A DNA stretch of 64,000 nucleotides from Trileptium ribeirensis (Eukaryota > Nematoda > Enoplea > Enoplida > Thoracostomopsidae). The DNA lies in assembly GCA_030248225.1 (NCBI GenBank), contig JASANE010011798.1:1-64000 (forward strand). The letters run 5' to 3'. Below the pieces are notes generated by a model, which did no database searches, was not told the DNA's origin, and worked only from the letters and a program-made list of their open reading frames with translations. The translations under genes and the position numbers were made by a program. This document shows, in pieces, positions 46,760 to 59,013 of the stretch (positions are counted from its first letter, which is position 1; each line of letters begins with the position of its first letter).

Positions 46760-49050
46760 ATCAGGAAGATTTGCAGTGTATGAAGTAACGTGACAAATGA
46801 TTTATCAGCCAAATTCACATTAAATGCTGCTGCTATCATCTGTGTCATCGCAAAGAGTAAATCGCCTAATGTGGTCTTTACGTGGTAAAAGGGCTCAATG
46901 TGGAAGTATTGTCTCTAATAGTTTACACCATACCATTCAGTGGTATATAGTACAAACTTACATCATATAATATAACAATGATGTATGACACATTATCAAC
47001 TTTACTATAGGTCTAAATATACCTGTTATTTTTCACTGACGGTTTTAAAACACTATAAACAAACACATTACATAAGGTGTGTAAACAACAGTACGGTGTA
47101 GCTGATACCAGATAACTTATTGAAAAGTTTTTTGGCGCATATACAACATATTTTTACCTACACTACACAACCTATGTATGCTATCTTAAAATATCGCAAG
47201 AATCAGAAACATTATGTTGCTGAAATCACTATTGTACGAAATCGTAATTGATTATAGAAACTCCATTTATTTCGTTAATCGCCCCTTTGTTTTGTATGAT
47301 GTTAGTCGATGTCAGAGCTTTTCCTTATAGTTAGCTAATCTGTTGTATGCAAATGGAATGTTATTATCGTATGGATTTATTGTTCATATAGTGTTGTTGG
47401 AGGTCGGCAGTTTTGCGTTTTTCACGCTGCGTACTACAAATCATCGCTCAGCGTTGTTAACGTCAATTTTATCCAAGTCTTTTGATGTGAAATCTACCAC
47501 GACCACGCGTAAAGCACAATTATATAATCGATAGTGGTAGAGACACCCAGGGTTTTCAAAACTTTCATTATGGTGTGTATCCTTTATAACGTAAACACCG
47601 AATTAATTAGTTTCAGCTTCAGGAGTTAATACTTAACACGTATTGAACGATGTCCCAGTGACCATCTAATTAATGAAACTAACAAAATGAAAATTAGCTC
47701 AGTATTAAACGCATGATCCACATAATTCAGTTGGATTTACCCAAATCGTGGCAAGCCAACACTTTTATAGCTGAAATCTATATGGAATCAAAATTGGATA
47801 CACACTATATTCTTTAGTTTTATAGCTTCTTACCCGATCAAGACCATATTTCGCTCTTTTCTTGCAACCAATTGTTTTATATTCTTGCGGCGTCATGTTT
47901 AGACCACAGAACATTTACAGCTATAAAAATTACTGTATTTTTTATTTTTATAATTCATACTATTGAATTTACTTTAAAACTTTTATATATTTTAAACCTT
48001 GTTTCACTTCATTTTCTTTATCTTTTAGCGAAAAAAAACACACAAAAATACTAACAAATCTTTAGTCGCAGAAAGTTATGTTGCTTGCCGTTTAACATTC
48101 ACAGGGTGTGGCATTTAGATTATTTGATCGTTTTTACAAGGATTTCGACAAACAATCCGTAAAGATTAAGTCGGAATATATGAATTGTCAACGGAATCAG
48201 CAATTTCTCTGAAGGATCTTTGAGTTTGTCAAGTGGATGCTTCACAACGTTTAGCGATATATGCATACACATAACAAAATTTTATATGTTTCTATAGCTA
48301 AAACCCGTAGTCAGCTATGACGCTGGTTCATCTCGAATTTCAAGCAAGGTCGGCCTTTTTGATATACAACCACTACAATTGGTACTCAACATAACATATA
48401 TATTTAACCTCTGATGCGGCTTGTTATCATTGTTATTCGCAGCCGCATTGTTCAGAACACTATTCAATGATAATAGCTTTATTGTGTTTGCAATATATAG
48501 CTTTGTTATAATGTTCGAGTTCTGCGAATATAGTTATAGTAGCCATGAGATCCCTACTATATATTGTATCTAAGATGGCGTGAGTGAATATATTTAATTA
48601 TGATTAATGACCATATTCGTTTGTTACATCTCATTCATTTTGCGTTTGTTTTTGCCTAATCTGATATAGACGGATTCGAATTCGTTCTTGGTATTATTCT
48701 ATTAATTGCCTTAAGCGTACATTTGTTTTAACACGCGTTTAACATTATATTGTATTGTAAGACCCGTTGGTCTTACTACCTTTGGCGGACGAACACGAAA
48801 TTAGTAAAATATTCACTAACAATAAAACATTGCGAAAGATAAAAAACATAACGGTAGTGTAGTGTACAACTGACTGAACAGCAGAAGAATGTGTCTGAGA
48901 CGCAAGATGGAAAACAATCTTGCTTAATTAGGCAAGATACGTCGATATGGAAATTGCAAATTAAGAGAATGCCAACTGGTTCTAGAAATTCGGGGAACAG
49001 TTTTAATGTTTTTCAAATATTTACAAGTCGCTGTAAAAGCAGCTTCAAGA
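46760..49050. other. No recognisable gene
   Basis: AT-rich DNA containing only a fragment of family A at 47540-47602 (TATAACGTAAACACCGAA). Short ORFs at 47343-47534 and 47872-48054 match nothing. Confidence 0.4.
47540..47602. repeat. Family A end fragment
   Basis: Keeps GAGACACCC and the terminal CCTTTATAACGTAAACACCG found at the right end of the copy at 45060-45337. Confidence 0.6.
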
Positions 49051-49099
49051 AATTAGTTTTGGGCTACTGCATAAGCCCCTACCGGAAGAGCGGTGCTCA

Positions 49100-51029
49100 T
49101 ATCAATGAATTGCACCAGCAGCAAATCGTACCGGTTTGTAGGTCGATTTTTGTACGGCTGGTTTGGCGCAGAGCAGGCTGGATCTGTGGTTTCGTTGACG
49201 ACTGAAGCTGCGCCGTCGAATCTGGTGCTGATGCTGATGAACAAGTGCCAGCTGCCGTTCGTTGTGACCAGTGGGTGGCTTCGAGAATTGCGTTTTGGAC
49301 GCCCCGATTGTTGGTACCACCGTTGTCGATCGAATCGCATCGTCGAATGTGAATGCATTTGACCAAGACATAGCAATCAGGACCGAGAAATTTGATCGGG
49401 ATGTAAACATTTGTTCTCGAGCGTGTGAATGTTAGCAGGATCTTGACCGCTGGCCACTAAACGTAACCGAGAAATTTCACCGATACTACCGAGTTTACCG
49501 TATCAACTTCGTCCGATACCGTTGACGTTTGTGAATCGTCGCGATTACCGCTTTTTTCGTCCTGTCACTAGGTGAGCACGGGTTTCACGCGATATAGCTC
49601 AACAGTGTCCTCCCGATATGTGCTGTTAATGAGGGTGGTTTTTTGTTTGATTGTGATCACTTGGACTGTCTTTTGTAACGATGTCCGAGGCTATTGCGCT
49701 GTTTTCTTTTGGATCCAAACGAACTTAAGCTTTGCTAAATCGTGCGGAATGTGAGCTGCTGTATCTATGCATACGTTTTCGACCACGCAGTATATTATCG
49801 TCGATCTTTTGTCGCAATTCATCGGCAATTGCTCGAATGTCATTGATCGCGGATTCTTTGCGTAGCTGAGCAATGATCCAGGAAGGTGAATGCTGTTTTC
49901 CATATTTAGCCGTATCGGTTCAAATCTGTGTCGTTGACAGTGCTTCCAATGCCGAGAAGAACGAACAGGAAATTGCGGTCCGATTCGCGGCCTGCGCAGC
50001 GTGCCAGTAAAGACTTCTTCAGCACACAGTGGAAATGCTCGATAGCGCCTTTTGACTGCAGATGATACGTCATTGTACGTTGCCGTTTGATTCCTATCTT
50101 CGACGTTAGATCGTTCTAGAAGATTCGACTCGCGCTCTTCGATGAGTGACGATAATTTGAGGAACTCCAAAGCAATATATCCATACGATGGTCAGCACAT
50201 TGGCAACTGTAGAAGCTGAAATGTCGTTGACGGGCAACAGTTCAGGCCAACGAGAGTACTGATCAATCATTGTGACGATATATCTATTGCCGCCGCTCGG
50301 CAGTAGCGGACCAATGATGTCGACGTGAATGATGCGACACGGCTGTTTCGTCGGTATAAACTCTACTTGTGTCTTTGAATGGCGATTGATTTTCGCGGCT
50401 TGGCAATTCTCGCACGTTTAGACTATTATAGTGCTAATGCCCTTTCTCATATCCAGCCAAACATACGATTGTCTAATCATAGCCAACGTCGGCCGGCAGC
50501 CTGCATGCGAGGGTCTATGGAACTAGGCAAATAGGAGTTGTCGGAATATTGGCGGCAGGAATAGACATTTCTTGCCATCGTGCCAGATTTGTTTGCTATT
50601 GGCAGACGATCGCCGGATTAGCAGGGTTTTTGTTTTAAAAAACTTTTGCAGATTTTGATATTCGAGTTAAGCGTCTGCAATTTCATCGATCTTCGGCGTC
50701 ACTTCAACTGCCGCAACCGTCGGGCGTGAAAGGCAGTCGGCGACGATGTTTTTTCGGTACCAGCGACTTGCCGACTCGTAATGTCGAATTGTAGATGTAC
50801 GATAGCCATAGGCAATGTTGCTGGCTTGGATTCTTCATGTTGAAGTAACAGACCAGCGGCGTATGGTTTGAGTATGGAGTAACTCGATGACCGAAGAGCC
50901 AGTGGAAATGTTTGAGGTTAGAAGGAACATTGCCAACAGTTCGCGATGGAACGTCGCCTTCTTTCGTTCACTGTTGCTGAATCTTTTGGATAAATAAAGC
51001 GACGTGATGCGGGACTGCACCACCAGCAA
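49100..51029 (-). pseudogene. Ty3/gypsy LTR retrotransposon pol remnant (RNase H to integrase end)
   Basis: Read on the minus strand in broken frames, the order is as follows. RNase H comes first (SKRFSNSERKKATFHRELLA at about 50970, then CLSRPTV). An H2C2 zinc segment follows (SHAGCRPTLAMIRQSYVW, CENCQAAKI). The integrase core comes next: HVDIIGPLLPSGGNRYIVTM and SRWPELLPVNDISASTVAN (50340-50190), a THRRARVES box, and YHLQSKGAIEHFHCVLKKSL (50080-50010). A KPVRF-type tail closes near 49100. The middle catalytic position usually occupied by Asp reads His. The first Asp and the Glu are present. No LTRs, gag, protease or main RT part were recognised. It abuts a CR1 endonuclease remnant at 51050. 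Confidence 0.8.
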
Positions 51030-51049
51030 AAATATATATTATTCAAAAG

Positions 51050-51775
51050 CATGAAACTTTGTTTTTGAAAAAGTCAATTGGCTCAGTTGGAGTTTGTTTT
51101 GGACTACGGACACAATCAGCAGCAGTAAAGTCTACGGAATAACCACCTGAATCGGAAAGTAGATATAATATGTCAAATACATTAAGCATGGACTAGTCAA
51201 TATAATATCAAGCATATTATAACCACACGTATTAAATGTAACTAACTGCGTCACAGCTGACATCTGCAGAGAGTCCATGAAAGTACATAACATAGTCCCA
51301 ATAGTGGGTATCAGAGGTTTCCAATTTATTAGCAGGTAGCTAAAATCACCTGTCCTGGTGACTGGCTATGGAACATCACCTTAAATTTTAAAAAATCCTG
51401 AGAGAAGTTTAGAATAACGTACATTAGTATTTGGTGGCTGATATGTACATAAGATATTGTGCTTAATTGGAATATTTAAATCAAATTCTACAACTTATAA
51501 CCCGTTGAATCTTGGATCTGTAATTGAAACATTGGAAACTCCAATATTTTTTCCACGACAAATCCAACTGCGCCCCTCGGCGATTAGCGAATAATATTAT
51601 ACGGTAGGCAATAAAAATGAGTTTGGAATATCGCTGTGTAACCAAGTTTCGTAGATAGCTATAATGGAATAAGAATTTGGATTGAGAGTATATTTTAGTG
51701 CAGTAATTTTTTCGTGTTTACTAAACTTCGTGCATTTAAGTATTTACACTTAATGAAACGTTACAACTTTGTGGA
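51050..51775 (-). pseudogene. CR1-like endonuclease fragment
   Basis: On the minus strand, CKYLNARSLVN (about 51755), then after frameshifts ETWLHSDIPNSF (about 51645) and segments resembling the later endonuclease (TYQPPNTNVRY near 51450, NMLDIILTSP near 51200). These correspond to the N-terminal part of ORF2 of CR1-like elements. No reverse transcriptase follows; the gypsy remnant begins about 20 bp further on. Confidence 0.65.
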
Positions 51776-54700
51776 ACTGCCCCACCTGTCAGTTTAAATG
51801 AACCCGCATTTGGTTATTGACGAAAAGAAAAGAAAACGAAATGTAATGCATGTATCGCCGATAAAAATTTGTTCCCATCACTCGCCACGTTTTTGAGGTT
51901 TCACGGTCGTCCTAAAAATGAAATTTTTCCTCAACCTTCTAGCAAAACTGGTGGGGGGTCGGGCGAAATTTTTACCGACGATGCCGTCACCCTTCACTGA
52001 AACCGAAGTGGGGTGAACGAAATATATCGAGTCATGCGTGATAAGCATATATAGTGATGGCGGGAAATGTTTTATATTCTAATACTCTTCTAAAAACAAA
52101 ATCCAAAGTACTTTCGGCACTTAAACAAACAAATTATTAGCGTCAATCCAAAACCTTGGTTATCTTTTGTTTGTTGGTTGGTTTATATGTCGTATAGCAC
52201 GGCACATCGCTTTTCACGCTGTCTAATGTTCATCGAAACACACACAAATTAATCGAATTTTATTCAACAACCATACAGTCTGTCGACTTATAGTTCCTGC
52301 GCACGATGTTTGTTTGATCGACACCGCTCAGCCACGACGAAAGAGCTTCTGCTTTCCTTCTACTTCTATGGTAGAGCATGTTTTTCACTTCATTTAATTA
52401 TAAGCCTACAGTTGCCGCTGTTTTGTTTTTTTCTGATTTGCCTATAGCAGATTCGCATAAATTTATATTCGTATTAGCAAAAAGCACGCAAAACGATCAA
52501 AGGAGGTTTAGCTCAAAAGTCGATGCGGAATCCTGCTAATAGCGCTAATTTATTTAGCAAATGAAACAGTTTTTAAGCATTTCATCTTTAGCGAGATCTG
52601 TATGTTTTTGCATTTTAATACAACTTATATCAATTATCGTCTCTTCTTGCTTCCGTGAAATTGTCAATTAGCAATAAATCTCAATATTATTTTCTTTACT
52701 TGCCCGTCGAATCGTATAAACAACAAGCTAAATGTTTTATGCGACAATTGGTGATATCTTCACGAATGTTAATAAGATTGCTTACTGAATTAGTTATTAT
52801 AACTTATCGATATCAAGCATTTGTATTTGCGCCTCAAAGATAATTACAAAGATACAGCTAAAACAGCAACATTTGAACGTGTCTGGTCCAGGAAATCTAG
52901 CTCGGCCCAAAAAATGTCACGCTCTGCTAATCGCTGCTAGCCAAGCATTGCTTTAGAGCCGCCGCAGACTGTGACAAAATCCGACCCTGCCGCACACATC
53001 TTAAGGTAAATGATGCATTAGTAAACAATATTTGCTTTTTATCTGTTGCGTAAGTTACACGATATTAGTCTAATATCGCATATATAAAATGCAGCTTATA
53101 TACACCGGCTGTTAAAATTTAAACCAATTACCACAAATTATCCTCAAGGTATATTACCAACGGCAATATATACGCGATTTAAGACAAATCTGGATGTGTT
53201 TTGCTCTGTTTAAAAATTGATCTTTCTTGCGCTAGCATTCAATTTGCTAAAGAAGTTACTGGTTAGATATCAGACCTGAAATTCCAATGGCTCAGGTAAC
53301 CCTCACCATGGAAATTTTTATCACGTGAATTTAGCGGTTATCATGTTATGAAAACATCCAAATTGGACTACATTTTGGTTAAATGTTGTAGCTGAGTATT
53401 CCTTGCTCATGAAAAAGGGAGATACAGACTAATGGTTATAATATTATGTGCATACGTTAAGCCGCAAAATATGGTGTGAGAACTAGACCAATTCGCCTTT
53501 TCGTTTACGAGGTATAATAGTCGATGTAATAATACAATTGTTAATGCAATAACCTGGAAACAGGATGATCTGTCTTCAGCGCAGATATTTGCAACTATTG
53601 GTTTCTAATTTGACATATTTTATATTGTCTGTCGCAATATGATAATGATTCCTAGCTAGCGGTCACACTTGCCTACAACTTGGGAAAACATGCGGATGTG
53701 TCAGTCTTAGAGTTCAGGAACTAGAGTGGCAAAGCTAGTTTTTGACGAATTAATTTTTGGTATTACCAAGGGTAAAACTAAAGTAGATGCATCTGGAATA
53801 AAAGATACTCGATGAAACGGTACCCAAATCAAAACAAAATTATTAAATAAATGTGATAAGTCAAAGCCCTTATGGGTTTCAAAATACCACAATTATGTGG
53901 CGGCACGATATTTTGTCCCGCTATATAACGCACGGCGACAGATACACCGTCCCCCATGACAGTATTACAAAGTGACAGCGCGAAGCAAATTATTTTAGCA
54001 TAGCCGTGCATAAACTAAAGAGGGTCACACTCTTCAGTAAAATATTATGCACCCTTGGCTCCACCTGATGATTTCATAATTGTCTGTTCAACAAACCATC
54101 AAAATTACTCTTTAGCTCAGTCTAACAATAGGATAGAACATATTGTTAAAAGATTTCCGATAATTTCCAGTCAACTTCACAGTTTATTTGATCATAAGCT
54201 AAAACAAATTTAGTACCGTAGTTATCCAATTTGGCTGTTTGTAATATCGGCAAAAACAAATGGGCTTTGTAAGGAAACAAACAAGATTTAGTAAATAGAA
54301 TAACATAACTAAGAAATGACCACATTTACGAGTTTTGCGTTTAGTACACTTTTCAGTCGTTTACATATGGGTTAGTCCTCTTGCGACAAGTAGATTTCTA
54401 ACGTATGCACAAATAATTGTCAAAATTGATTTTATTTATGATTTTGTGAAATAATTTTGAGTTTCGGTTTACTGAATATGTTTTCAGGCTATCACATTAT
54501 TTAAAGTCGCTGAAACCTTTTAGGTACATATATTTTCATAGAACATCAATGTTGCGTTTCCCAAATGCTTTAAAAACAATAACAGACAACGATAGATTTG
54601 ACGCATCCTTTGACATTTGACTTTTAATTTTATTGAATTTGACTATGAAACATTGAATTATGCTATCTTGACTGATTGATGTGTTACTAGGGTAATAATA

Positions 54701-57700
54701 ATGCAATGAACATATTTGATATTTTGTCATTAACGTGAAATAATCCCCCGGATGCGCATAAAACAACTACATTTTGCTGCTTTACCACGAACATCTGGTC
54801 ACCAAAACCTGAATATTAAAACCCACTGGGTGCACAGAAAGAACAATTTAGATTCAGCTTTTATTCATCATGCAACGTTGTATTTTGTATCTATATATGA
54901 TTTATCACAGAAATTACTTCTGTGTAGGATTAGCGCTATATTTAATCTCGATATATATTTTATTAACATTTTGAAACAGTGTAAATGTTGATTGTTTTCT
55001 TGTGATGAAACACGAAGGAGCATAATTATTATATTTACCTAGTCGTTTGGCAGTTAAATTAGAGCAATGCTGAATTTTGTGTGAACAGATACACCAATGT
55101 CTAAAATCATTAACATGGTATATAAAGGTTTGCCATTCAGAAAACTAGATGCTTCACGTGAAGCCTCTGGCTTCCATTATTTAAGAAACTTTTTCCACCA
55201 TGTTCTATCTTTAACAATGTTTAATTCTATGTTTAACAATGTTTGGTTTAACCATTACATAACGTTTGCGTGATGTTAATGTAGTGATTACGCAATATCA
55301 TTCAGGTTGTCAGTCTTGAGCTATGTCATTTCAAGAACATCATTAGATATTTCATAAACAGCAACATTATTTGTTGCTAACTTCTTCATATTGGAAATTC
55401 TGGTGGCCTGGAATTTCTGGATGGATCTGGCACGGACATGAGTGCCCTGGTTCGCGTGCTCTCGCAAGATTTAAGGGCTCCGCCTGGCTTAATTTCCCTT
55501 TTTTAAACATTTTGTTTCCGTTGAAGGAAATATTTATACAAAAATCCACAATGTTTTTGTAGAATCCTATTCCGGTGCTAAATATTTGCTAAATCATGTA
55601 AAAAAAATATTTGAAACTGCATTTAATGTCACTAAGAATCGTATTTACAATGCTTATTACACAATTTATTAGTTTAGCACTAGCTGTTAAACATGGAAGT
55701 TTGCCAACATTCATAGTTCACCTACCTTTAGTAATCATGCGGTTCGCACATTTCATAACTACCTGGCAAAATTCCGCACCCACTGTTTATGTTTTCTGGA
55801 AGAACTTTTGCGTATGTGGAAACCAGAAGTAAAGAATTTGCAATGTCCGTTTTTGAAGTGAAAGCTATTAGAGCCATGGCAGTTTATGTATTTCAGGTAT
55901 ACCAAATTAAGATCAAATTTTCAATTTGAGTCCTGTTATCTGTTGATCTAAGCTCATATACTTTTGCAGTTAATATTTGTCAACCTTCATTTGCCTTTAC
56001 CTTAAAATCCTACATTTATTTATTTCGTAGTAATTGGAACAATCGCGACAGCTACGACCAGATTATATTTTCATTAGTGGCAAGTTAACCTCAATGTTTC
56101 TCTCTACGACATACACTTATGTATATATTTGATACAACAATAACTACTTAAAACGCAAAAAAGTTTAATATATGGATTGGAAAGAATGGTACGACGCACT
56201 AGGCAACTGAGCCAATTATTAATAAATGTGTTGTTCCATTGCTGATCGTGTGAATGACATATCATTTCTAACTGTATATAAAATTTTCAGACAACGCGAA
56301 GCTGAAAGTTGAAATAAATATTTCCAGCCCCTGCTCTTTTATAATCTTCGTCGCTTACTTAAAATATTTTAATATTATATCTATACGAACGGGCAATCAT
56401 TTATAGAAACGATATGTGAACTAATGGTTATTATTACGTAGGGTAGGCGCAACGATGATAATTAAATTTAGGGTTACGAGCGCAAATTTGCAGAACAATG
56501 TATTTGCAAGAATAAGTTGATGTCTTTTCAACAGAGACAAAATCCAATTGGACAGTTGGAATTCGGAACTTGAGACATCCTTGATCAACTAATACTTCCA
56601 AAATTTTTTATAATTTTTTAATTTTTGGTGGCCCAGGTTGGTCTGGACGGGGTAGAGCCCGAGATACCGCCACCCCACTCCTCGTTCTGCTGGCCGTGAG
56701 TGAGGGGTCCAGCTGTACGGGCAAGGTATAGAGAATAGATGTCTATAGATGTCCACTCCCAAGCAACATTTACACCACCCTCTCAGGAAAATTTTGATTT
56801 AAATTCGCACAAATTGGACAAATTTATAATAAAAGTACGGGAAAATTGGTCAAGTTTTAGGGATACGAAAGTCCCACCGTATGAAAGTTGGGGATCATCC
56901 CAGTCTAGACACATCCTGTGTGAAATCTGGGGTGAGGGCGGACACCCCTCGCACCGCGCGTGGCGCAGGGCTGTACTTTTTGCACTAAAATTTGCACACC
57001 ATATTATTAAATACGTCCCGAATTGTAGTTGAAAAAACTTACCTAAGTGCTGCACCCCAATGAACAATGCCACAACTACCTTCCGTTCATTTTGGAGTTC
57101 AGTTCAGTTCAAATCTTTTTCAGTTGTAAACTTGAGGGACATGGTTACCATCTCGAAATTGGAGGGTGCGCAGTCCCCCATAGCACCACCTACGAAATAA
57201 ATGCAAGTGATATGGAACCTATTCAGAAAAGTATTATAGAACGATAAAAGTAAGTCATATTCAACGTGAGCAGGGGTCATTAGTTACAATATTATCGCTA
57301 AAGTAAAACTCTTTTATCCAAATTATCGGATGGTTGACCTTGAAATTCCAAGGGTATAGCCAATAGAGGCAAGGGAGAGGATGGCGAGCCACCAAGTGTA
57401 CCCCCAAGAAGAAGGATACAAAATCGAAATACACGTTTACGTTCTCCAGGAAAAAGTTACACTGTGCCCCTCCAGCAAATGTCCACCCAATTGCGGACTG
57501 TTCTGGTTAGACCCGACACCCCAGTAAAATTGCTGTAGATGTTGATTGTGTACAGTCGAGATTTTGCTAGTCGAACGTATTTTTAACGCAGCATAGACTT
57601 CGAAGTGAGAACTCATGACAATGCGGCTTGTATAAAAAAACTATGTTCATCGACAATAAACTTTCACGAATGCTGAAGAACATCCAAACTGTTAAACCTT

Positions 57701-57740
57701 AGGAACATCGATGGCACGAGAAACGCTTACCTATAGCTTT
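51776..57740. other. ~6 kb without recognisable gene
   Basis: AT-rich with short ORFs on both strands (largest about 97 codons, 56739-57032 plus and its minus shadow), none with a known motif. A GC-rich patch at about 56630-56960 may be an old element. A second small GC-rich patch lies at 55390-55500. Confidence 0.4.
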
Positions 57741-57762
57741 TGCAAAACATTTCGTAGCATCA

Positions 57763-58120
57763 AGAGTGCATCAGAGAAGATTATGACACTTCCCTGCACT
57801 CTATTATCGGCCCGTGCTTTATGCCATGGACGTTTTCTGCCTAACCCCATCAGTTTTAGAGAAGTCGTCATGCATATATCACCAGTTTTAGGAGGGTAGC
57901 TCGGACAGCCACTTTAGTTTTCAAGGGGTCAGTTGATTATAAACAGAACCCCCAAAACTGGTGGAGTGGGTCTTATCTACCAGCTACGCACCAAAAATAA
58001 AACTGGGGATCTGTCCAGAACCACCCTCCTAAAACTGGGGGGACGAAAGCTAGGACGACAACGCATCAGAGAAGGGCTATCATTAGAGTGCATGGCAATG
58101 ACATACTCTTCTCTAGTGCC
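57763..58120. mobile_element. Inverted-repeat element (~360 bp)
   Basis: The left arm (57763-57930) has GAGTGCATCAGAGAAG, TGCACTCTATTATCGG and CAGTTTTAGGAGGGTAG. The complement of the right arm (58003-58120) has ATGCACTCTAATGAT, CTTCTCTGATGCG and CAGTTTTAGGAGGGTGG in the matching order. The ends and target duplication are not resolved. Confidence 0.6.
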
Positions 58121-58272
58121 TTTTGGTAGTATCAACTTTACCTTGGTTGATACTCACGCGGAGACATGTTTAGTCAGTGTTAAACAAGGTGTCAATCTAT
58201 CGTACCTGCACTATTTTGTCTCTATCCCACTCCAATGAAGGTTCTTGCCAGGTTACCTACAGCGTTCTGCAG

Positions 58273-58398
58273 AAATCTAGACACAATATTGTCTGGACTA
58301 CCGAAGAATTTATAACTCTTAGGGTTCAACTGATCGAAGGTAACGAGCTCAGAGATATCAATAGAACAAAGAAAACAGCAAAACACATTTTACGTTAA
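58273..58398 (+). CDS. SANT/Myb-like exon fragment with stop, copy 1
   Basis: An acceptor-like CTACAGCGTTCTGCAG is followed by 41 open codons and TAA. The peptide contains VWTTEEFITLRVQLIEGNEL and RDINRTKKTAKHI. A Trp followed by an acidic pair, evenly spaced hydrophobic residues and a basic third helix is the pattern of a SANT/Myb-like DNA-binding motif, as found in regulators and in PIF/Harbinger accessory proteins. No other exon could be assigned. The open frame extends upstream to 58177 without an obvious start context. A decayed copy lies 615 bp downstream. Confidence 0.35.
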   Translation, partial: KSRHNIVWTTEEFITLRVQLIEGNELRDINRTKKTAKHILR

Positions 58399-58410
58399 AG
58401 CGGACGGATA

Positions 58411-58558
58411 AGTAATAGTTGTAGCATAAGCAGCTGTGCGTTCGAAGATTTGTACGCACGGTTTGTAACGAGTTCAGACGAGTGCGACAGCACGAGTCTG
58501 AACGAGTTATCGTGCGTACAAATCACTGAACGCACTGTTATCTATGCTACAACTAACT
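58411..58558. repeat. 148-bp near-perfect palindrome
   Basis: The left arm (TAGTTGTAGCATAAG, TGTGCGTTC, GATTTGTACGCACG, GAGTTCAGACGAGTGC) pairs with the right arm (GCACGAGTCTGAACGAG, CGTGCGTACAAATC, GAACGCAC, TATGCTACAACTA). The loop is only a few bases, so a cruciform or long hairpin RNA could form. A third, partial arm (CGTGCATTCAGACATTTGTATGCACG) lies at 58567-58600. Confidence 0.85.
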
Positions 58559-58887
58559 TGTTATATAGCTAATCGTGCATTCAGACATTTGTATGCACGG
58601 CTTTCACTACATAGACTATATTACAAATTCTATTGTCAGTTTAAGCATGGATGAGAAGTTAATATTGAAAATTTTGCACTTTGCTGTAGTATATGTTATA
58701 TTTTAGTTTATGTTATCATCATATATCAAAAATTCAGCTCTACAAGAAAATTTACACCTATTTGCATATTTAAGCAATCTGAACCTGGATCACTACCGGA
58801 TTTTGACGTCATCAGTTCGATTATGTTAAAACTCGTTCGCATAATTTAGAATATTTATTCTTTAGCAAATTTAGAATTCTTCTGTAG

Positions 58888-59013
58888 AAATCGCTAAGGA
58901 ATATTGTCTGGGCTGCTAGAAAATTTATAACTTACATATAAAATTAACGAAGATAACAAGCTCAGAGATAACAATAGTACAAAGGAAATAGTACAGCACA
59001 TTTTACTTACGGC
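58888..59013 (+). pseudogene. SANT/Myb-like exon fragment, decayed copy 2
   Basis: Preceded by TTCTTCTGTAG and starting AAATCGCTAAGGAATATTGT, this block aligns along its whole length with 58273-58398 (shared TATTGTCTGG, TTTATAACT, AGCTCAGAGATA, CACATTTTAC). Several in-frame stops follow KFITYI. The pair are direct repeats with the 148-bp palindrome between them. Confidence 0.5.

Noticed and set aside
49053..49376. Four overlapping ORFs of about 90-107 codons as genes
   Set aside because: The segment is a less AT-rich 3' part of the gypsy pol remnant; one minus frame ends in a KPVRF-type integrase tail and the others are shadows.
56739..57073. Opposed 97- and 96-codon ORFs as a gene
   Set aside because: Both strands are open over the same bases and neither gives a known motif or splice context.
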